From NCBI GenBank assembly GCA_000697355.1, contig JNEN01000834.1, forward strand, positions 62,001 through 126,000: a stretch of DNA of 64,000 bases, written 5' to 3'. Each line of letters begins with the position of its first letter. The first letter of the stretch is position 1. This document shows positions 34,090-47,951 of the stretch, piece by piece. Source of the DNA: Syncephalastrum monosporum B8922. Its lineage: Eukaryota; Mucoromycota; Mucoromycetes; Mucorales; Syncephalastraceae. The notes below the pieces were generated by a model that worked only from the letters and a program-made list of their open reading frames with translations, did not search any database and was not told where the DNA came from. The translations under genes were made by a program, and so were the position numbers.

Positions 34090-34871
34090 ATGCTCTTGGC
34101 TTCTGCCTTTGGTAGCGCAGCCGCACTGCTATGCTTCTTTTACTGGAGCGCCCCAAAAGTCGGCTGGGAGAACGAGAAGGCAGTGAGCTGGCTGCTCACT
34201 TTTGCGTGCAGTTCGGTGTGCACGATTGTCGCCATCCCGTCCGTGTACGAATTTTACAAGTCTGGCTGGCAGATGGAGCTCTTGATATCACAGCATCATG
34301 CGTGGCAGGCAGTTCTGGTTGGATTTTTCATGGCCTATCTGGCGCTTGATCTATCGCTTGGTTATCGGTATTATCGGCAACGTATTCATTTTGCCACAGG
34401 CTGGATCCATCACATGCTGTATTTGACACTCGCCTTGTTGATCTTTCGGCGACATCCTTCGTTCTTTGCCACGGCATCTATTCTCGAGCTACCAACGTTT
34501 ATTTTAAGCGTTGGCACGTTGTTTCCCACTTGGCGTTCTGATCTGGCCTTTGGATCTTCCTTTTTGATTCTCCGGCTAGGGTTCCATACGGCCATGATTC
34601 TGCCTCTCAAGCACGAGCATCCTGCCCGCGCCCTGTGGTGGTTAGCGATCGCTATCCTTCCTCTACATCTTTACTGGTTCATGGGTATGTTTTATGCTTT
34701 TGTTCTTTATGGTCATGGATACTCACGTACCGCCAATCCACAGGTTTCATTCGCTCGCAGATGAAGAAACAGAAGAAAATGCGCATCCCATTGACACCGT
34801 CGTCAAATATCGTGCGCACAGCGATACATAGCGCGCCCTGTGTGGATGTCGACTCCCTCATGTCATCATAA
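34090..34871 (+). CDS. TLC-domain membrane protein (TMEM56/TLCD4-like)
   Basis: Two exons, 34090-34684 and 34744-34871, GT-AG; 240 residues. About six hydrophobic segments are visible, including ASAFGSAAALLCFFYW, TFACSSVCTIVAIPSVYE, VLVGFFMAYLALDLSLGYRY and LWWLAIAILPLHLYWFMGF. The central segment carries ATGWIHHMLYLTL, the histidine pair typical of TRAM/LAG1/CLN8 (TLC) domains, and the pattern Lx(E)LPTFIL. The cytosolic C-terminus is basic (RSQMKKQKKMRI). TLC proteins act in lipid synthesis, sensing or transport in the ER and related membranes. This one lacks the longer ceramide-synthase motif, so the TLCD4/TMEM56 type of unknown substrate fits better. The first in-frame ATG (MLLASAFGS) is taken as the start. 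Confidence 0.8.
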
Positions 34872-35946
34872 CATGATGAGAGCTAATATCTGTCCATTGA
34901 TATATACTGTACTTAACAACCTTGAGTAATATACTATTTTACATGCATGCACATACAAATATATATATATATACAATAAATGCTGTTTTGAATCACGTTT
35001 TGGTAAATGATACTGCATCTAGTGATCGATTGTGCACGGCTGAATTCTCTTCGGTATCTGTATGAAGTTCTTGCAAATGCAGCTATGTATCGTGCGCATT
35101 AATGCATGAATATAGTACTGAATTTTCTGCCTCAGACAGACTGCTCAGAAATGCGATTGAATCAAACCCTCTTACGGACGACCTGTGTATATAATTTTCA
35201 TATAGATTTAGACAGCAGCAGTACAACAAACTTGATCACAAAGGTACACTGAAGTTCTACACGTGAGTCTTATATTCGAGCAGCTCGGGGTCCGTCAGTA
35301 AATGGTGTCCTCCCTTCTTGTCAATTGTTCTCGGGACATGCGATACCACTGCCATGTGTTTCGGTCGATGCACTGCATCACACGTGGAGCCCCCAGCTTG
35401 TTTTTCATATCGTTGCTTCTCATCATATTAGGTGGGATGCATAGATTATATGTAGGGATTCAATTTTTGCATAGTGCCACCTTGTGCTCATATCCTCAAG
35501 CAGGAACAATATACCAGGGAGCCAATGTCATCTTATGCACTCTTAAGCTTCAAAGGAGGAAGTGAATCCTTCATTGATGAAAGACTCTGGTATTGCGTTT
35601 GAATAAGGTCATTGAGCTACAGATCAGGGGCTGGATACAGCTACGATTTGTGCTGCTATTGGAGCTACGGAATGGATTATGCAGACCAATGTAATGATGG
35701 CGGATAGGAACGACTCTGCGGAAGAGAGAGGAAGTTGTGGGTATGCAATTATCCAGGCTGCTAATAATAACTACACCCTGGGTACTTGCATCTCGGACGA
35801 TACAGCTTATGATATACATACATTGGTGCAGAAAGGAGAAGGTCAGCAAGGAACAAACGGAAATAAGGGAAACTGGTTTGTGCGGCAGATTGGGGTATAC
35901 AGATTGAAATAATTGATTAAGAACAAAGTTAAGGTACTCATTCGAT
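34872..35946. other. Intergenic, 1.1 kb
   Basis: AT-rich, with a short AT dinucleotide run near 34959-34973. It lies between the convergent TLC gene (plus) and the histidine phosphatase gene (minus). A plus frame at 35302-35565 and another at 35679-35912 have no family resemblance. The second lies in the likely 3' UTR of the phosphatase gene, antisense to it. Confidence 0.4.
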
Positions 35947-36882
35947 TCAGGAGCCACACAGCGGAGCGAGGTTGCCGAGCGCTGCAGGCGGCATGGAAGG
36001 AGAAGACTGAGCCAAGTGGGCAATGGAGGGCTGCTGGTGTACGGTCCACTGTGCATCTTCCCCTTTTTTCTGAACCGATGCGACGCAGCAATAGCCAGTC
36101 TCGACAGGCCGGGTGAGCTGACCTCGGAATGTGTCAAGCAGCATGTTGACCCCGACTGCGTGGGTGCAGAAGATCAAGACCGTGCCAGGGTCCTGCTCCT
36201 TGAGCGCACGCTTGCCCACATTCTCAAAACGGTCAACGACCTGGGTATAGTCCTCCGGATAGATCAACTGGCTCGTGTGTGACCGGTACGCGTAGTCCAC
36301 CTGGAAGGGCGGGCGTCGCTTAGCAGCAAAGGCGGCTGCCTGCTGGCGTGCAAGCTGCTCGTGCTGGAAAGAGAGCATGTCTGCTTCCTGACGCACCACA
36401 ATGTCGTCTGGTCCAGCCTCATCCTCAGGATTCACGTGGTCACTTTGCCATTCTCCCAGGCCCAAATCTAGCTTCAAGATCGGCTCTTGCACAAGACCGT
36501 GGGCAATTCCCGCAGCAGTCTCGACGCACCGCTGAAAAGGCGATGTATAAAGAATAACTCGTGCATTGCGGTCAATCTGCTGTGCAAGGTATTGCCCTGT
36601 CTGTAGTGCTTGCTCGTGGCCCTACATAATAAGCAACAGACGTGCGCTAATTAATACCCACCATCCAATTTTATTTATTGTAGAAGATTACCTTGGGTGA
36701 CAGCGGCGGATCTGAACGTGCCCGCGGATCACGCCAGAATTTCATCAGTCTGTCTAATCATTTAGAGAATAAAAAATATAAGGCAATGCGCCGTAGAATA
36801 GCAAAGCTGATGTCAGCACTATTTTTTCTTTACCCATGCGTTCACCATGCCGCACAATGAAAACAGTAGTGCTGGACGTCAT
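35947..36882 (-). CDS. Histidine phosphatase superfamily protein (phosphoglycerate-mutase-like)
   Basis: Three minus-strand exons: 36834-36882, 36692-36753 and 35947-36621; 261 residues. The active-site RHG motif is present near the N-terminus (VFIVRHGERMDR), followed by GHEQALQTGQYLA, the second arginine in YTSPFQRCVETAAGIAHG, and the second catalytic histidine in FCTHAVGVNMLLD. This is the histidine phosphatase fold shared by mutases, acid phosphatases and UBASH3/Sts-type phosphatases. The long insert between the last two motifs and the fungal context suggest an uncharacterised phosphatase rather than a glycolytic mutase. The chosen start is MTSSTTVF. An in-frame upstream ATG at 36945 would add 21 residues including a phenylalanine/leucine-rich hydrophobic stretch (see findings). 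Confidence 0.85.
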
Positions 36883-37477
36883 AAGGAAAATGAACAAGAA
36901 AAAGAAGGAGGAAGAGAAAGGGAGAGAAGGAATAATCCGCGGCATTTGCCCATTTTGTCACTTGACTTCACGTATTTGTTGGAGCGCACGTGAAAATGTA
37001 AATGGTCGAAATAATGAAATATAGTCTGTAGACCGTTTCATTGGGATGAGCAAGCTTTTTTAATGAATTTTCTGTTATATATGTGATGCCAAGCATGAAT
37101 GAATGATTGATTGATTGAGAAAGAGTGCGTGAAAGAGGGGTTGAGAAAGAGCCAGATTATACATAAGCAGGGATGTTGATATATGGAGGATCCCAAGGGT
37201 ATTGCAACATCATATGTGCTAAAAGTGGAGAGAAAAATATAGACTTACAAGAGATGCATAAGAAAGAACTATGGACAGTGAAAAAAGGTGTGCGGGGTCA
37301 GTAACATATAGAGAAACGCAAGGGAAGAAAGAAATGCAACGAACAAAACAAAGGGCAAAAGGGAATGGATGAAGGAAAGACATGCGCAAGCGCAAGTAGA
37401 GTGCTGGAAAAACATGCATACATACAATGTGGGCATGCGAAAGGATATAAAAAAAAGAGGAGTGGGCTATTTGTTGA
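36883..37477. other. Intergenic, 0.6 kb
   Basis: Upstream of the histidine phosphatase gene and downstream of the Ran1-type kinase (both minus). A minus-strand frame at 37219-37587 overlaps the kinase's end in another frame and is a shadow. Nothing else is seen. Confidence 0.5.
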
Positions 37478-38650
37478 TTAAACAGCCAGTGCGACCATGG
37501 TTGGGACAAGGTTGTTTGCGTCCTTAATGTCTGTGGGAGGCAGCGTCGATGCTGACGGCGTAGGTGGTGCCACGTCCGGCGTGGCACAACAGGTGCTGCT
37601 GCTGCTGCTGCTTGTACTTGTACTGCTGCTTGTCTGGCGGGAAATATCCTGCGGTTGCTGCTGCTCCTGCGGTTGCTGCTGCTGTTGGCGATGCTGGCGA
37701 CGCTTAGATTGGGAGCGAGGAGGCGAAGGCGGTAGCATCGTCATGAACGAGGTCAAGTCAGCCTTTTGCTCCATACGCTCGACTTCCGGGGTACGAGTGA
37801 AGTACTTGCAGCGCCGAATACGCTCGCGGAGCTCGTCAAGGCCGGTACGACGCAAGGGGTCAATCGTAAAAATCCGCTTGAAAATCGTGTTGAGCTCGCG
37901 TGAGATGGGCAAGATTTTGAGCAAGAAGTTAGGGTCGCTGAGGAAGGCAGAGAACGTGTCGTCACTGAGAGAGGCCTGTCGCCATGGGTTACGGCCCGTG
38001 GCAAGATTGATGAGAATGACCCCTAAAGACCAAATATCGTTCGGAGCCGTTGCATAACCAATGCGGCGCTTTTTGCGGGCGTGGTCGCCTTGGCATTCAG
38101 GCGAAAAATAAAAGGTCGAGCCGCATCCATAGTCAGTCGTGATCGGGTCGGTCGTGGCCAGGCCAAAGTCAGCCAGCTTGACAGTGTGGCCCTGATCAAA
38201 GACCAGAATGTTTTCGGGCTTTAGGTCACGATGGTACACACCTTGGCTATGACAGTAACTGACGGCATCAATAAGCTGAAGGAAGACGTGCCGAATCAAG
38301 TCATGCTGGCCGACGTAGAGGTCCCGCTCCGTTATGGCCGAGAACAGGTCGCCTTCGGGCCCGTACTCCAAAACCACATGTGCCCACTCGGCCTCTCGGA
38401 TCACGCGCTCCAGTCGAATGATATGGGAGTGGCCAGTGAGCCGTGCATGGAGCCCCACTTCGGACCGCTGGAATTGCCGCTGGCGTTCATCCAAATGCAC
38501 CTGTCTTAACGACTTGATTGCCTTTAAGCGATTGTCAGGCGTACGTGCCAGATATACTTGGCCGTACGCTCCTTCGCCGAGGATGCTGACGATTTCGAGG
38601 TCGTTGATGCGTGTACCGAGGGGGAAAGTGGGGTGTTGCTGGCGGAGCAT
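37478..38650 (-). CDS. Ran1/Pat1-type serine/threonine protein kinase
   Basis: A single-exon gene of 390 residues. The kinase domain (about 18-275) has the glycine loop GEGAYGQVYLA, the ATP lysine in LKAIKSLR, the catalytic loop [14 protein letters not shown], the magnesium-binding DFG in VKLADFGLAT, and the activation segment YGCGSTFYFSPECQG. The segment CGSTFYxSPE is characteristic of the fungal Ran1/Ksp1/Sks1 group. The C-terminal 110 residues are low-complexity, with glutamine and serine runs. Schizosaccharomyces Ran1 (Pat1) blocks mating and meiosis while nutrients are present; budding yeast relatives act in glucose and filamentous growth control. The role here is inferred from family only. 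The start is the ATG preceding LRQQHPTFPLGTRI. Confidence 0.9.
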   Translation of the reverse strand: MLRQQHPTFPLGTRINDLEIVSILGEGAYGQVYLARTPDNRLKAIKSLRQVHLDERQRQFQRSEVGLHARLTGHSHIIRLERVIREAEWAHVVLEYGPEGDLFSAITERDLYVGQHDLIRHVFLQLIDAVSYCHSQGVYHRDLKPENILVFDQGHTVKLADFGLATTDPITTDYGCGSTFYFSPECQGDHARKKRRIGYATAPNDIWSLGVILINLATGRNPWRQASLSDDTFSAFLSDPNFLLKILPISRELNTIFKRIFTIDPLRRTGLDELRERIRRCKYFTRTPEVERMEQKADLTSFMTMLPPSPPRSQSKRRQHRQQQQQPQEQQQPQDISRQTSSSTSTSSSSSSTCCATPDVAPPTPSASTLPPTDIKDANNLVPTMVALAV

Positions 38651-41600
38651 TTATGTATGTACAAATGTGAGAGAATGAAAAGATGAGTGGAGAGTTGAGT
38701 GAGAAAAAACTAGAGCTGAAATGAGAGGTTTGATATATATATATATTCGGCTTCCATTCAGGGTGAATTGATTGGCATCAGGGCGTGGTAAAATAGCATC
38801 CAGCAGCGAAGGGGGGGGGGAAGAGACCTAGAGATGTATTCTTGGATCGGTCGTCAGGGGCAGCAAAAGCGGCAGCAGCAAGTTGGGGGTGGGGGCGAAA
38901 GGGGGAAGGGCCAAATTAGTCAGTACCAGATTTGGAGGAAAAAGGGACACACGCGTGTGTGCAGAGAGATAGAGGTGCCTATCAGTGGGCGCCCTCAACA
39001 TTGTTCCACTCTGACGCCAATCCGTGGTTCTTTCGTGTGCATGATGTCAGTTTACATTAGGATAAGATCGGCCTTGCTTTTGCACTTCACATGCATGCTA
39101 CGTAGAGAGGCGCGCATGCTTTGCGCACTATCCGTTCGTAGAATCAAGAAGAAATGAGGTACCAAGCTGGTGTATGTCTGCCAAGAGAAAAATAAAAGGC
39201 GTCTGTGGGAATGAGTAGCAGCTAATTTCAATACTACAGACAAGGTGCGCCGAGGTCAAGCGAGGCAGGGGAAGCGTGGGGGGAGGAGAGATGCGGGAGA
39301 GACTCTAAAATAGATTGCATGTGGGGGGAGGTATTGGGAGTAAGATAACGGCACAAATGCGCACATACACACAACGCATGATCGTTGGCTGAAGCAAGCA
39401 TGGTGATGATGATCTTTATTGCAACCAGCTTTGCGGCACAAACGGGCGGATGGGAAAAGAAAACCTTCGCTCACCGCGGGAGAGGCGATTTTCTAAAAGG
39501 AGAGAGCTCATGCGATGCATTCGAGCACTGGCTCGCTTGCTGCTGTCTGTCGATGACAAACGCAAGACAACGCCGATCCGCATCCAGTTGTGTCACCCAC
39601 ATTCGACAGATGAATTTTGGCAACCAACCATCGTCCATACAGCAGATAAAGCACACACACGACAATAACACTGCGTTACTTCACGGCTGCAAGGGTTCAT
39701 TACGAAAAGGCTAGACGTTATTTGTCAAATCGCGGTGTGCACACGCCCTCTCCTTCCAAATTTGGGATCCCTGCCGATCTCCGGGCGAGCTGCCATTTCT
39801 TAACAACTGGCCCGTTTTGTTATTCTGTGCAACGTGGCCTTGCCTCTGTTGCAAAGTGAACTGTTTCTTTCTCCCTCGTTCTCTGGCAGAAAAGCTATAC
39901 GTGTTGTGTATGCCCTTTTTCCATTCATGCTTCACTCTTATTTGCCTTTTGCATAAAAAATGAAAAAATAAAATAAAATAAAAAATCGTCGAACGCACCT
40001 ACCAACACGTTGCCCTGAAAAAGGATTTTTACGCCTAGAAGTCGCGCGTCTTCACCGAGGCAAGCTCCTAGGCTTGCGTCTTTTTAACCTTCCTTCTTTC
40101 CTGTGTATCATTCATATGCCGCGTGCACACACACATCGCAACAGTGCACAACCCCTCAGAGAAATGCATTGTTGTACATAAGCCGTGCTCATGAATAAAA
40201 TTTGCATCATCAGTATAAGCAATCTAATAGGATTAAGGCTTTATAAAACCATGCTACACGCCCTCAGTACGTGAATGAACGCATTACCTTATTTTCGGGC
40301 CTTTTCTTTTCTGGTATAGAGCATAAATGCATAAAAAATAGAGTCATTTCGTGCTGCAAGTACAGTTCTTCGCATCAGAAGAAAGGAAAGCTTATTTTTT
40401 GAGAGTCACTATTTCATACTTTCCATAAACGTCGAATCTCCCTTTGACATACAAGTAATTTTTTTCTTTTTTTCGCGCGCAAATTGTTTCCTAAAGGAGA
40501 GAATAAAGGAACCTTGCACTTGGCCCTAGGTGATCCCATAAACCTGAGATATAGGTCACTCAGAGGACAGCTAGGTCTAAGGAGATGCAATTGTATGAGT
40601 GAGGGGCATAGGGCAAGTCATTCTTCCGCGGGCATTTAGAACTGGCGCCCGCGGTACAACACACAGGGCACATAGATGGCCGGATCGAGCGAAATGGAAG
40701 AGACACAAAGTACAAGAAAAGAAACTTCAGGGAACCGTCGTCCAAAGAAGGGGAAGTAAACGAGAACAGCAATTGGGGGGGGGTATATCACTTGCCAAAG
40801 AGAAGGGAAAGGGATGCGGCGTCGATGAGCCCATGGATGATCTCCTACACAACACACACGCATTAATTGTCAGTCTCTCTCAGTATACGATGCGCAGTAA
40901 TAGGCAGCTTAGTGACATTTGTCGCGCCTCATCCCCTCGCCACTGCACAGATCGGGAAAAACGAAGGAGCCAAAGAATCCTAAAGAAATTACACGCTGTT
41001 TTCGTCCTTTTCCACATGTAAATATATCCTTTCACATACGTAGACCACACAATTTTATCCCCTGTACGTTGTCTGTGTTCTCGGATCTTAAATGTAGTCG
41101 TATTTGTGCATATACTTTTCCTTTGCATAGCAGCAGTCAGCATACGTATAGACTGACGGTAGAATGAGGGGAGATAAGCTACACAGTCAAAAATTCATTT
41201 AGACGCAGAACAGGAAGCTTAATCGCATCCTTATATTCATAAAACGCAGATACAGCATGGATACACATGACCTCTTTGAAAATTATGTGCTGCGTTTGCT
41301 GCGCACACACACGCACACATGTGCATACACAATTACACACACACACGCAGATGCACACGCTCGTCCACGGAAAAAAAGGTGCATCATCCTCCCAGATATA
41401 CACCAGCAGGAACTGTCCTACTTTCCTGGGGCAGACTCCTGTCTGTTCGGTTTGCGTCGAGCAATTGGCAGAAAGTCTCATGAGTATGGCACAGTGACAT
41501 CCCAAAAGAAGGGGTTTGCCGTAATATCCGTAGTGACGCCCACTAATGCTTGAGCGGGACTATTTTTTGTAAAGATGGAACCTTTGTTAGGTTAGAGAGA

Positions 41601-41693
41601 AGGAAGCGCCCGAGCGTCTTCAGCTGACAAGTGCTGGCTCGTCGTATGCTCATATTATTTTGTCTTGGCCCGGAATAATCGGCACGCTTGTAC

Positions 41694-41727
<34 letters not shown>

Positions 41728-42122
41728 GCTATCACTTCTGCGTCTGCTTTGGATAAAACGAATGCACCAATCGCTTGACTCCCAAATGAAGATCTCTTCC
41801 TCTCTCACGATCAAAAAGATCCTGCAAAACATTGTATTTGTATCCACGCTGGCATACACATACTATAACATATTTCTGCTTGTCCTTACTCGAAATTAAT
41901 AATGTGAATGCCCCCAAATATCTGGTATGTGCGTTTCTTTTGTCATTGCCAAAAGACATAGCAAACAAGACTCTGAGATTTGACGTAGTCCTGTCGTAGT
42001 AATTAGCAATTACGCTTTAAATATCGAGGTTTAATCAGTAGGCTAATATTTCTTCGACTCCCTTATTCATGCATAGGGAAAAAGCAAGTTTTGGTATTAT
42101 CTATCAAGGTAATAGGGGAAAG
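38651..42122. other. Intergenic, 3.5 kb
   Basis: The longest stretch without a supportable gene on the right side. It contains a poly-G run (about 38810-38820), an inverted repeat GCGGGC/GCCCGC near 40625-40650, and CA-rich microsatellites near 41300-41370 and 41695-41725. Frames at 39450-39668 and 40599-41021 lack introns, motifs and family resemblance. The kinase promoter occupies the left end and the transporter's 3' flank the right end. Confidence 0.45.
41695..41725. repeat. CA/TG microsatellite
   Basis: About fifteen uninterrupted AC units. The flanks are unique sequence. It lies about 400 bases downstream of the sugar transporter stop. Confidence 0.95.
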
Positions 42123-44200
42123 CTACACTTCATCAGTATTGGATCTAATAGCATCATGTTGCCATGGTGGAGTTGGCTCTGCTTCTGCTGCTTTCATCGC
42201 ATCATCAGCAGGCGGAGTAGGGTGAGATGCATCAGGAGTGGCGTCCTTGTTGACTTGTGCATCTCCAGCGCCGCTATCTGCGTGTTGGTCGAGGTGTAGG
42301 CGATCTCTTTTTGGGCGCCGCCAAGCTGGTTCGTTGCGCTCAAAGCCGCGTACAATGTTCTCGATGGACCTATTTTTACTTTCGGGCAAGAAAAAGAAAG
42401 TAAACAAGAAGGCGCAGAAGCATATAGCCGCAAAAATAACAAAGGAATAGCCCTGGATGGCGGCAAAGATGACAGGGAAAATTTGGCCTATGAGGAAATC
42501 TACGAAGAAGAACAGATTATCAGGATAGAAAGCTAGACATATTGGGCTGGGCTTGCAGCTTTGCTTACTCATGGCCCAATTGGTTGCTGTGGCAACGGCG
42601 CCGACGGCTGAATTGGCGTACGTGGGAGTCATTTCAGAGGTGATCAACTAAAGTTGTGTAAATACGAATACAGTATGTCAAGTCTTTGGTATGCCTAGCA
42701 ATTACCCATGGGATAGGACCGATGCCGATGGCGAAAGAAGCAACGTAGAGGAATACGGACACAACGAGCAAAGCAGGAGCATGGCAGGCATAGCCAACAA
42801 CGAGTAGAACGCTGAAAAGACAAGCGCCTGCTTCTGCTAGCATGAGCAAGCCTCGGCGGCCCATCCGGTCGACAAGAATGACGGCTCCAAAGGTGACTAC
42901 GAAATTGACACCGGCGGTAGCAATAGCAAGATACTTGCTCATCTGCTCGTCAAACGCCGACGCATAAATCGTACTCGAGTAGTACATGACAGCATTCATA
43001 CCCGACAGCTGCTGAATCGCATGGTGGGTAAGAATGACCAGCGACATGCGCCGCACAGTAGGGTCCGTAAAGATCTCAATAACGTTCATCGGCTCGCGAT
43101 TGTTCATGTCGTTGGCGATCCGTTGTTCATGAGGTTCAACTGCAGTCGATTCACTGGCAGGCCGTAACGAATTTTTGCGTGCGTACGACGAGTCTCTTCT
43201 CAAGGAGTTGCGACGTATCGACTCCCTCCTCTGATTTTCCTCTTGTTGTCGCCTCATTTTTTGCTCCATGACCGTTTCCGATGTGTTGCCCACGAAGTTG
43301 CCGTCAAAGTGCAGTAGCTCTTGTGCTCGCGTTTCGCCCACTTGACCTTCGACAATCTCATAGAACTCGTCTTGGATGATCGCTTTGCTTCCACGTAGAC
43401 GCTGCAGTGCCTTTTGCGCTTCCTCGAGTCGACCTACCGAGACGAGCCATCGGGGAGACTCCACGCAGGTCACCATCATAAACGCCTGCGCAATGGCTGA
43501 AATAGCTACAATGGCAAAATTGACCCGCCATAGTGGTACCGTCGAGGTGGGCAGACCGATAACAGACGAAAGCAAGATGCCAATAACAATGAACATCCTA
43601 ATCTAATTATCAGTACTTCTCTTTCCTCTTCTCTCGTATTTTTTACTCACTGATTGAGCGCGCCCATGGCACCACGGGCACGGATGGTGGATGTCTCACC
43701 GATATAAGTGGGGGTGGTGAGCGAACCAAGGCCGCAGGAGATACCGCACAGTATGCGACCGATGATGAACATGGCAACATTGACAGAGGTGCCTAGTAAT
43801 ATACCGCCAATGATCCAGCCGGCCGTGTTGAGGATGATTGTTTTTTTCCGCCCCAGATGTGTTTGGACCACACCGCCGAATGCACCTCCGAAAAGACCAC
43901 CCACACAAAAGGATGAGACCGCAAACCCCCTATAGCGATCATCTGTTATTCGGGCTCATTACCCTCAATCCCGCTTCGACTTCCTCCTTACCATAATGAC
44001 GTCTCCATTGGTAAGCAATCAGGGAAGGCTGGATTGACCAAATGTGCACTACCGCTGGGACACTGATGCGTGATCATACCCGGCAAATTGGAGCAGCCGA
44101 TAGTCCAACCATTGGCAAATGATCCGATGCACGAGACGAAGACGCAGTACACCATGTACTTTGGCATATGTAGCTCGCGTGAGTCGAGCTGGCGTTCCAT
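42123..44200 (-). CDS. MFS sugar transporter (sugar porter family)
   Basis: Five minus-strand exons: 43992-44200, 43651-43929, 42706-43597, 42569-42647 and 42123-42499; 611 residues. Sugar-porter signatures are present: HLGRKKTIILN after TM2, a GR-containing loop after TM4, VESPRWL after TM6, QQLSGMNAVMYYSSTIY in TM7, VDRMGRRGLLM, and PESKNRSIENI after TM12. About twelve membrane segments can be counted. It should carry a hexose across the plasma or vacuolar membrane. The loop between TM6 and TM7 is long (over 80 residues) and contains the serial motifs RRES, RRNS, RRDS and RKNS, which match the protein kinase A consensus. The C-terminal tail of about 70 residues is hydrophilic. The PKA catalytic gene lies 271 bases upstream on the same strand. 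Confidence 0.92.
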
Positions 44201-44471
44201 GACGACACGATAGCTTGGCTACACAACAATATGAAAAAGAGGCGTAGAACAAGAACTGGAAAACGAATAATAACTATTCAGTCAAAATGGGAGCCAAATC
44301 AACAAAGACAATATCAAACAATCACGATACAGTAGACACAGGAAAAAACATAAACATATCTCGTGTGTGCCTTCAGCAAGTCATTGGTTGGCTGTTATTC
44401 ATTTTCCCGGAGAAAAAAGACTGCTGTACAAAAAAAAAAAAAAAAAAAAACCATAGAGTAACTTGTGTCTC

Positions 44472-46264
<1,793 letters not shown>

Positions 46265-47951
46265 CCGAGGTAAAAGCAATAACGAAAGGAAGAAGAAAAA
46301 AAAAAATGAAATCAGCTTCGCTGGTGTCTGTGCTCGCGGGGATTACCCGATAGTATGGTGTGCGTCATTTGACTTTGGCTTACATGGGAAGCGCTCTATT
46401 TCCAGACGCATCATATGCAAAAATTCGATCGATTGCCAGTGACCGACCCCTGCTCTTCTATCAGCTTTGTATAATAAATGTTTTCTGTTTTATTTGTTCC
46501 CGTCCTTGTTGATTTTCTTCTTTCGCACAAAGACAGCACAAATCGCTCACGTGACAGGCGTATCCTTTACCCGGATTCGGTATACAGAATAAGACCTTAC
46601 AAAACGGAAGAAACAATGACAAGTGTGCAACCATGTCAGTGTAAGTCATTGTATTATATTTTTCTTCTCTTGCTGTAGCTCTACCGTAATGCCCGAGTGA
46701 CTTTCTATAGGTCAATGTTGTTCAAGGTCAAGTCTTCGAGAATGACTTCATGTGGTTGAAGCTCAGAGCAGACGATACTGTTAAAAGTTCAGCCTCTTTG
46801 TATCTTGACATCATGCGTTCTGGTTACATTATCCTAAGCAAATTCGTAATTCCAAGAATTATTACTTTCTTGACAATAGTCGTCGTGATGTTAAGCGCGC
46901 TCTGCAGCAGAAATTATCTCCTCCTTGTATACCCTACACAGTCAGACTACTGTTCTTCATACACCACGCCAGTGTGGAAGCTATATATTTCCGAATGAAA
47001 TTACTAGTGAAGGTGGAAAACGTTTACATCTTTTCTTAGAGTGACGGTGTTCTATCGCATATTATTTATCAGCAATACAGGCACCAGCATTTCGATCGGT
47101 TCATTTTCGCCCCGTTCACTTTAAATGAAGCAATACACAGATAGCCCCATCATGGAGACAAGAACAAGGATATCTTTGCCAATTCTGTTATAGATTCTTT
47201 CTTTGGGTAAGGGGATAGGGGTGCATAATACGTCATTACACGTGTGTTGTTCCAAAACCTATAAACAATGGCGATTCCTTTGCTGATATTTGCGGACCGA
47301 GGCGTGGAGATATATGTGGCCCTGACCTATGAATACGTCATTTTTTCACTTACGTATTACCAGCCGAACGTGCACCATTAAAGTTTGTTTCTACGTTTCC
47401 TGCCTAGCTCTGAGAACGACTATGGTCAAATACGTATTTAATTATAACAGCATGGTCTGTGGAGCAGTGAGGCAATTTGCATACGTGCTCCTCGCTTGAT
47501 ACGAGGAATAACCATGAATAAAGAAGAACATGCATGGAAGCTGACGGAAGTTCAACAGAGGTGATTATAGCAATGAGAGTCTCAGCAAGCGTATACAGAA
47601 CATAGCTACGTGTCATATAGATGTATGCAAAGCTCCTTTCTGCAATTTATTAAGACGTGATTGCGTCCATATGGACTAAGCAGCGCATTTTACATCTGCG
47701 CGAATACCAGTACGCAGGATATGTATGTTAAAATAATGATGCGCCCGCATACACTGTAGCGTGGTGTAGTGTGCTGTACATAGTTGAATCTACCATTGAT
47801 AGCAAGCTGCAGTCTCTGAGTGGCCAGCCCACAGAAAACAAATGGAAAATGTGTACCAGCAGAGCACGACTCTGTTGCCGCCTGTGTTTTCCCTAATCGA
47901 AATTTTTGCGGCCCAGCCCAGCTGTCCAGCCCGAGTGCTTCTTCGACCACA
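46265..47951. other. Intergenic, 1.7 kb
   Basis: Upstream of the PKA gene and of SF3b10. A plus-strand frame of 95 codons (46711-46998) directly follows an acceptor-like CTTTCTATAG and might be an exon (see findings). The rest is AT-rich without signals I can interpret. Confidence 0.4.

Noticed and set aside
35679..35912. 77-codon plus-strand frame beside the histidine phosphatase stop
   Set aside because: It lies in the probable 3' UTR of the minus-strand gene, antisense, without recognisable motifs.
39450..39668. 72-codon plus-strand frame starting MGKENLRSPRERRF
   Set aside because: Real ATG and protein-like end, but no conservation evidence and no promoter or family; too weak to call.
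40599..41021. 140-codon plus-strand frame
   Set aside because: Low-complexity, basic composition, no introns or motifs, and an overlapping antisense frame of similar length.
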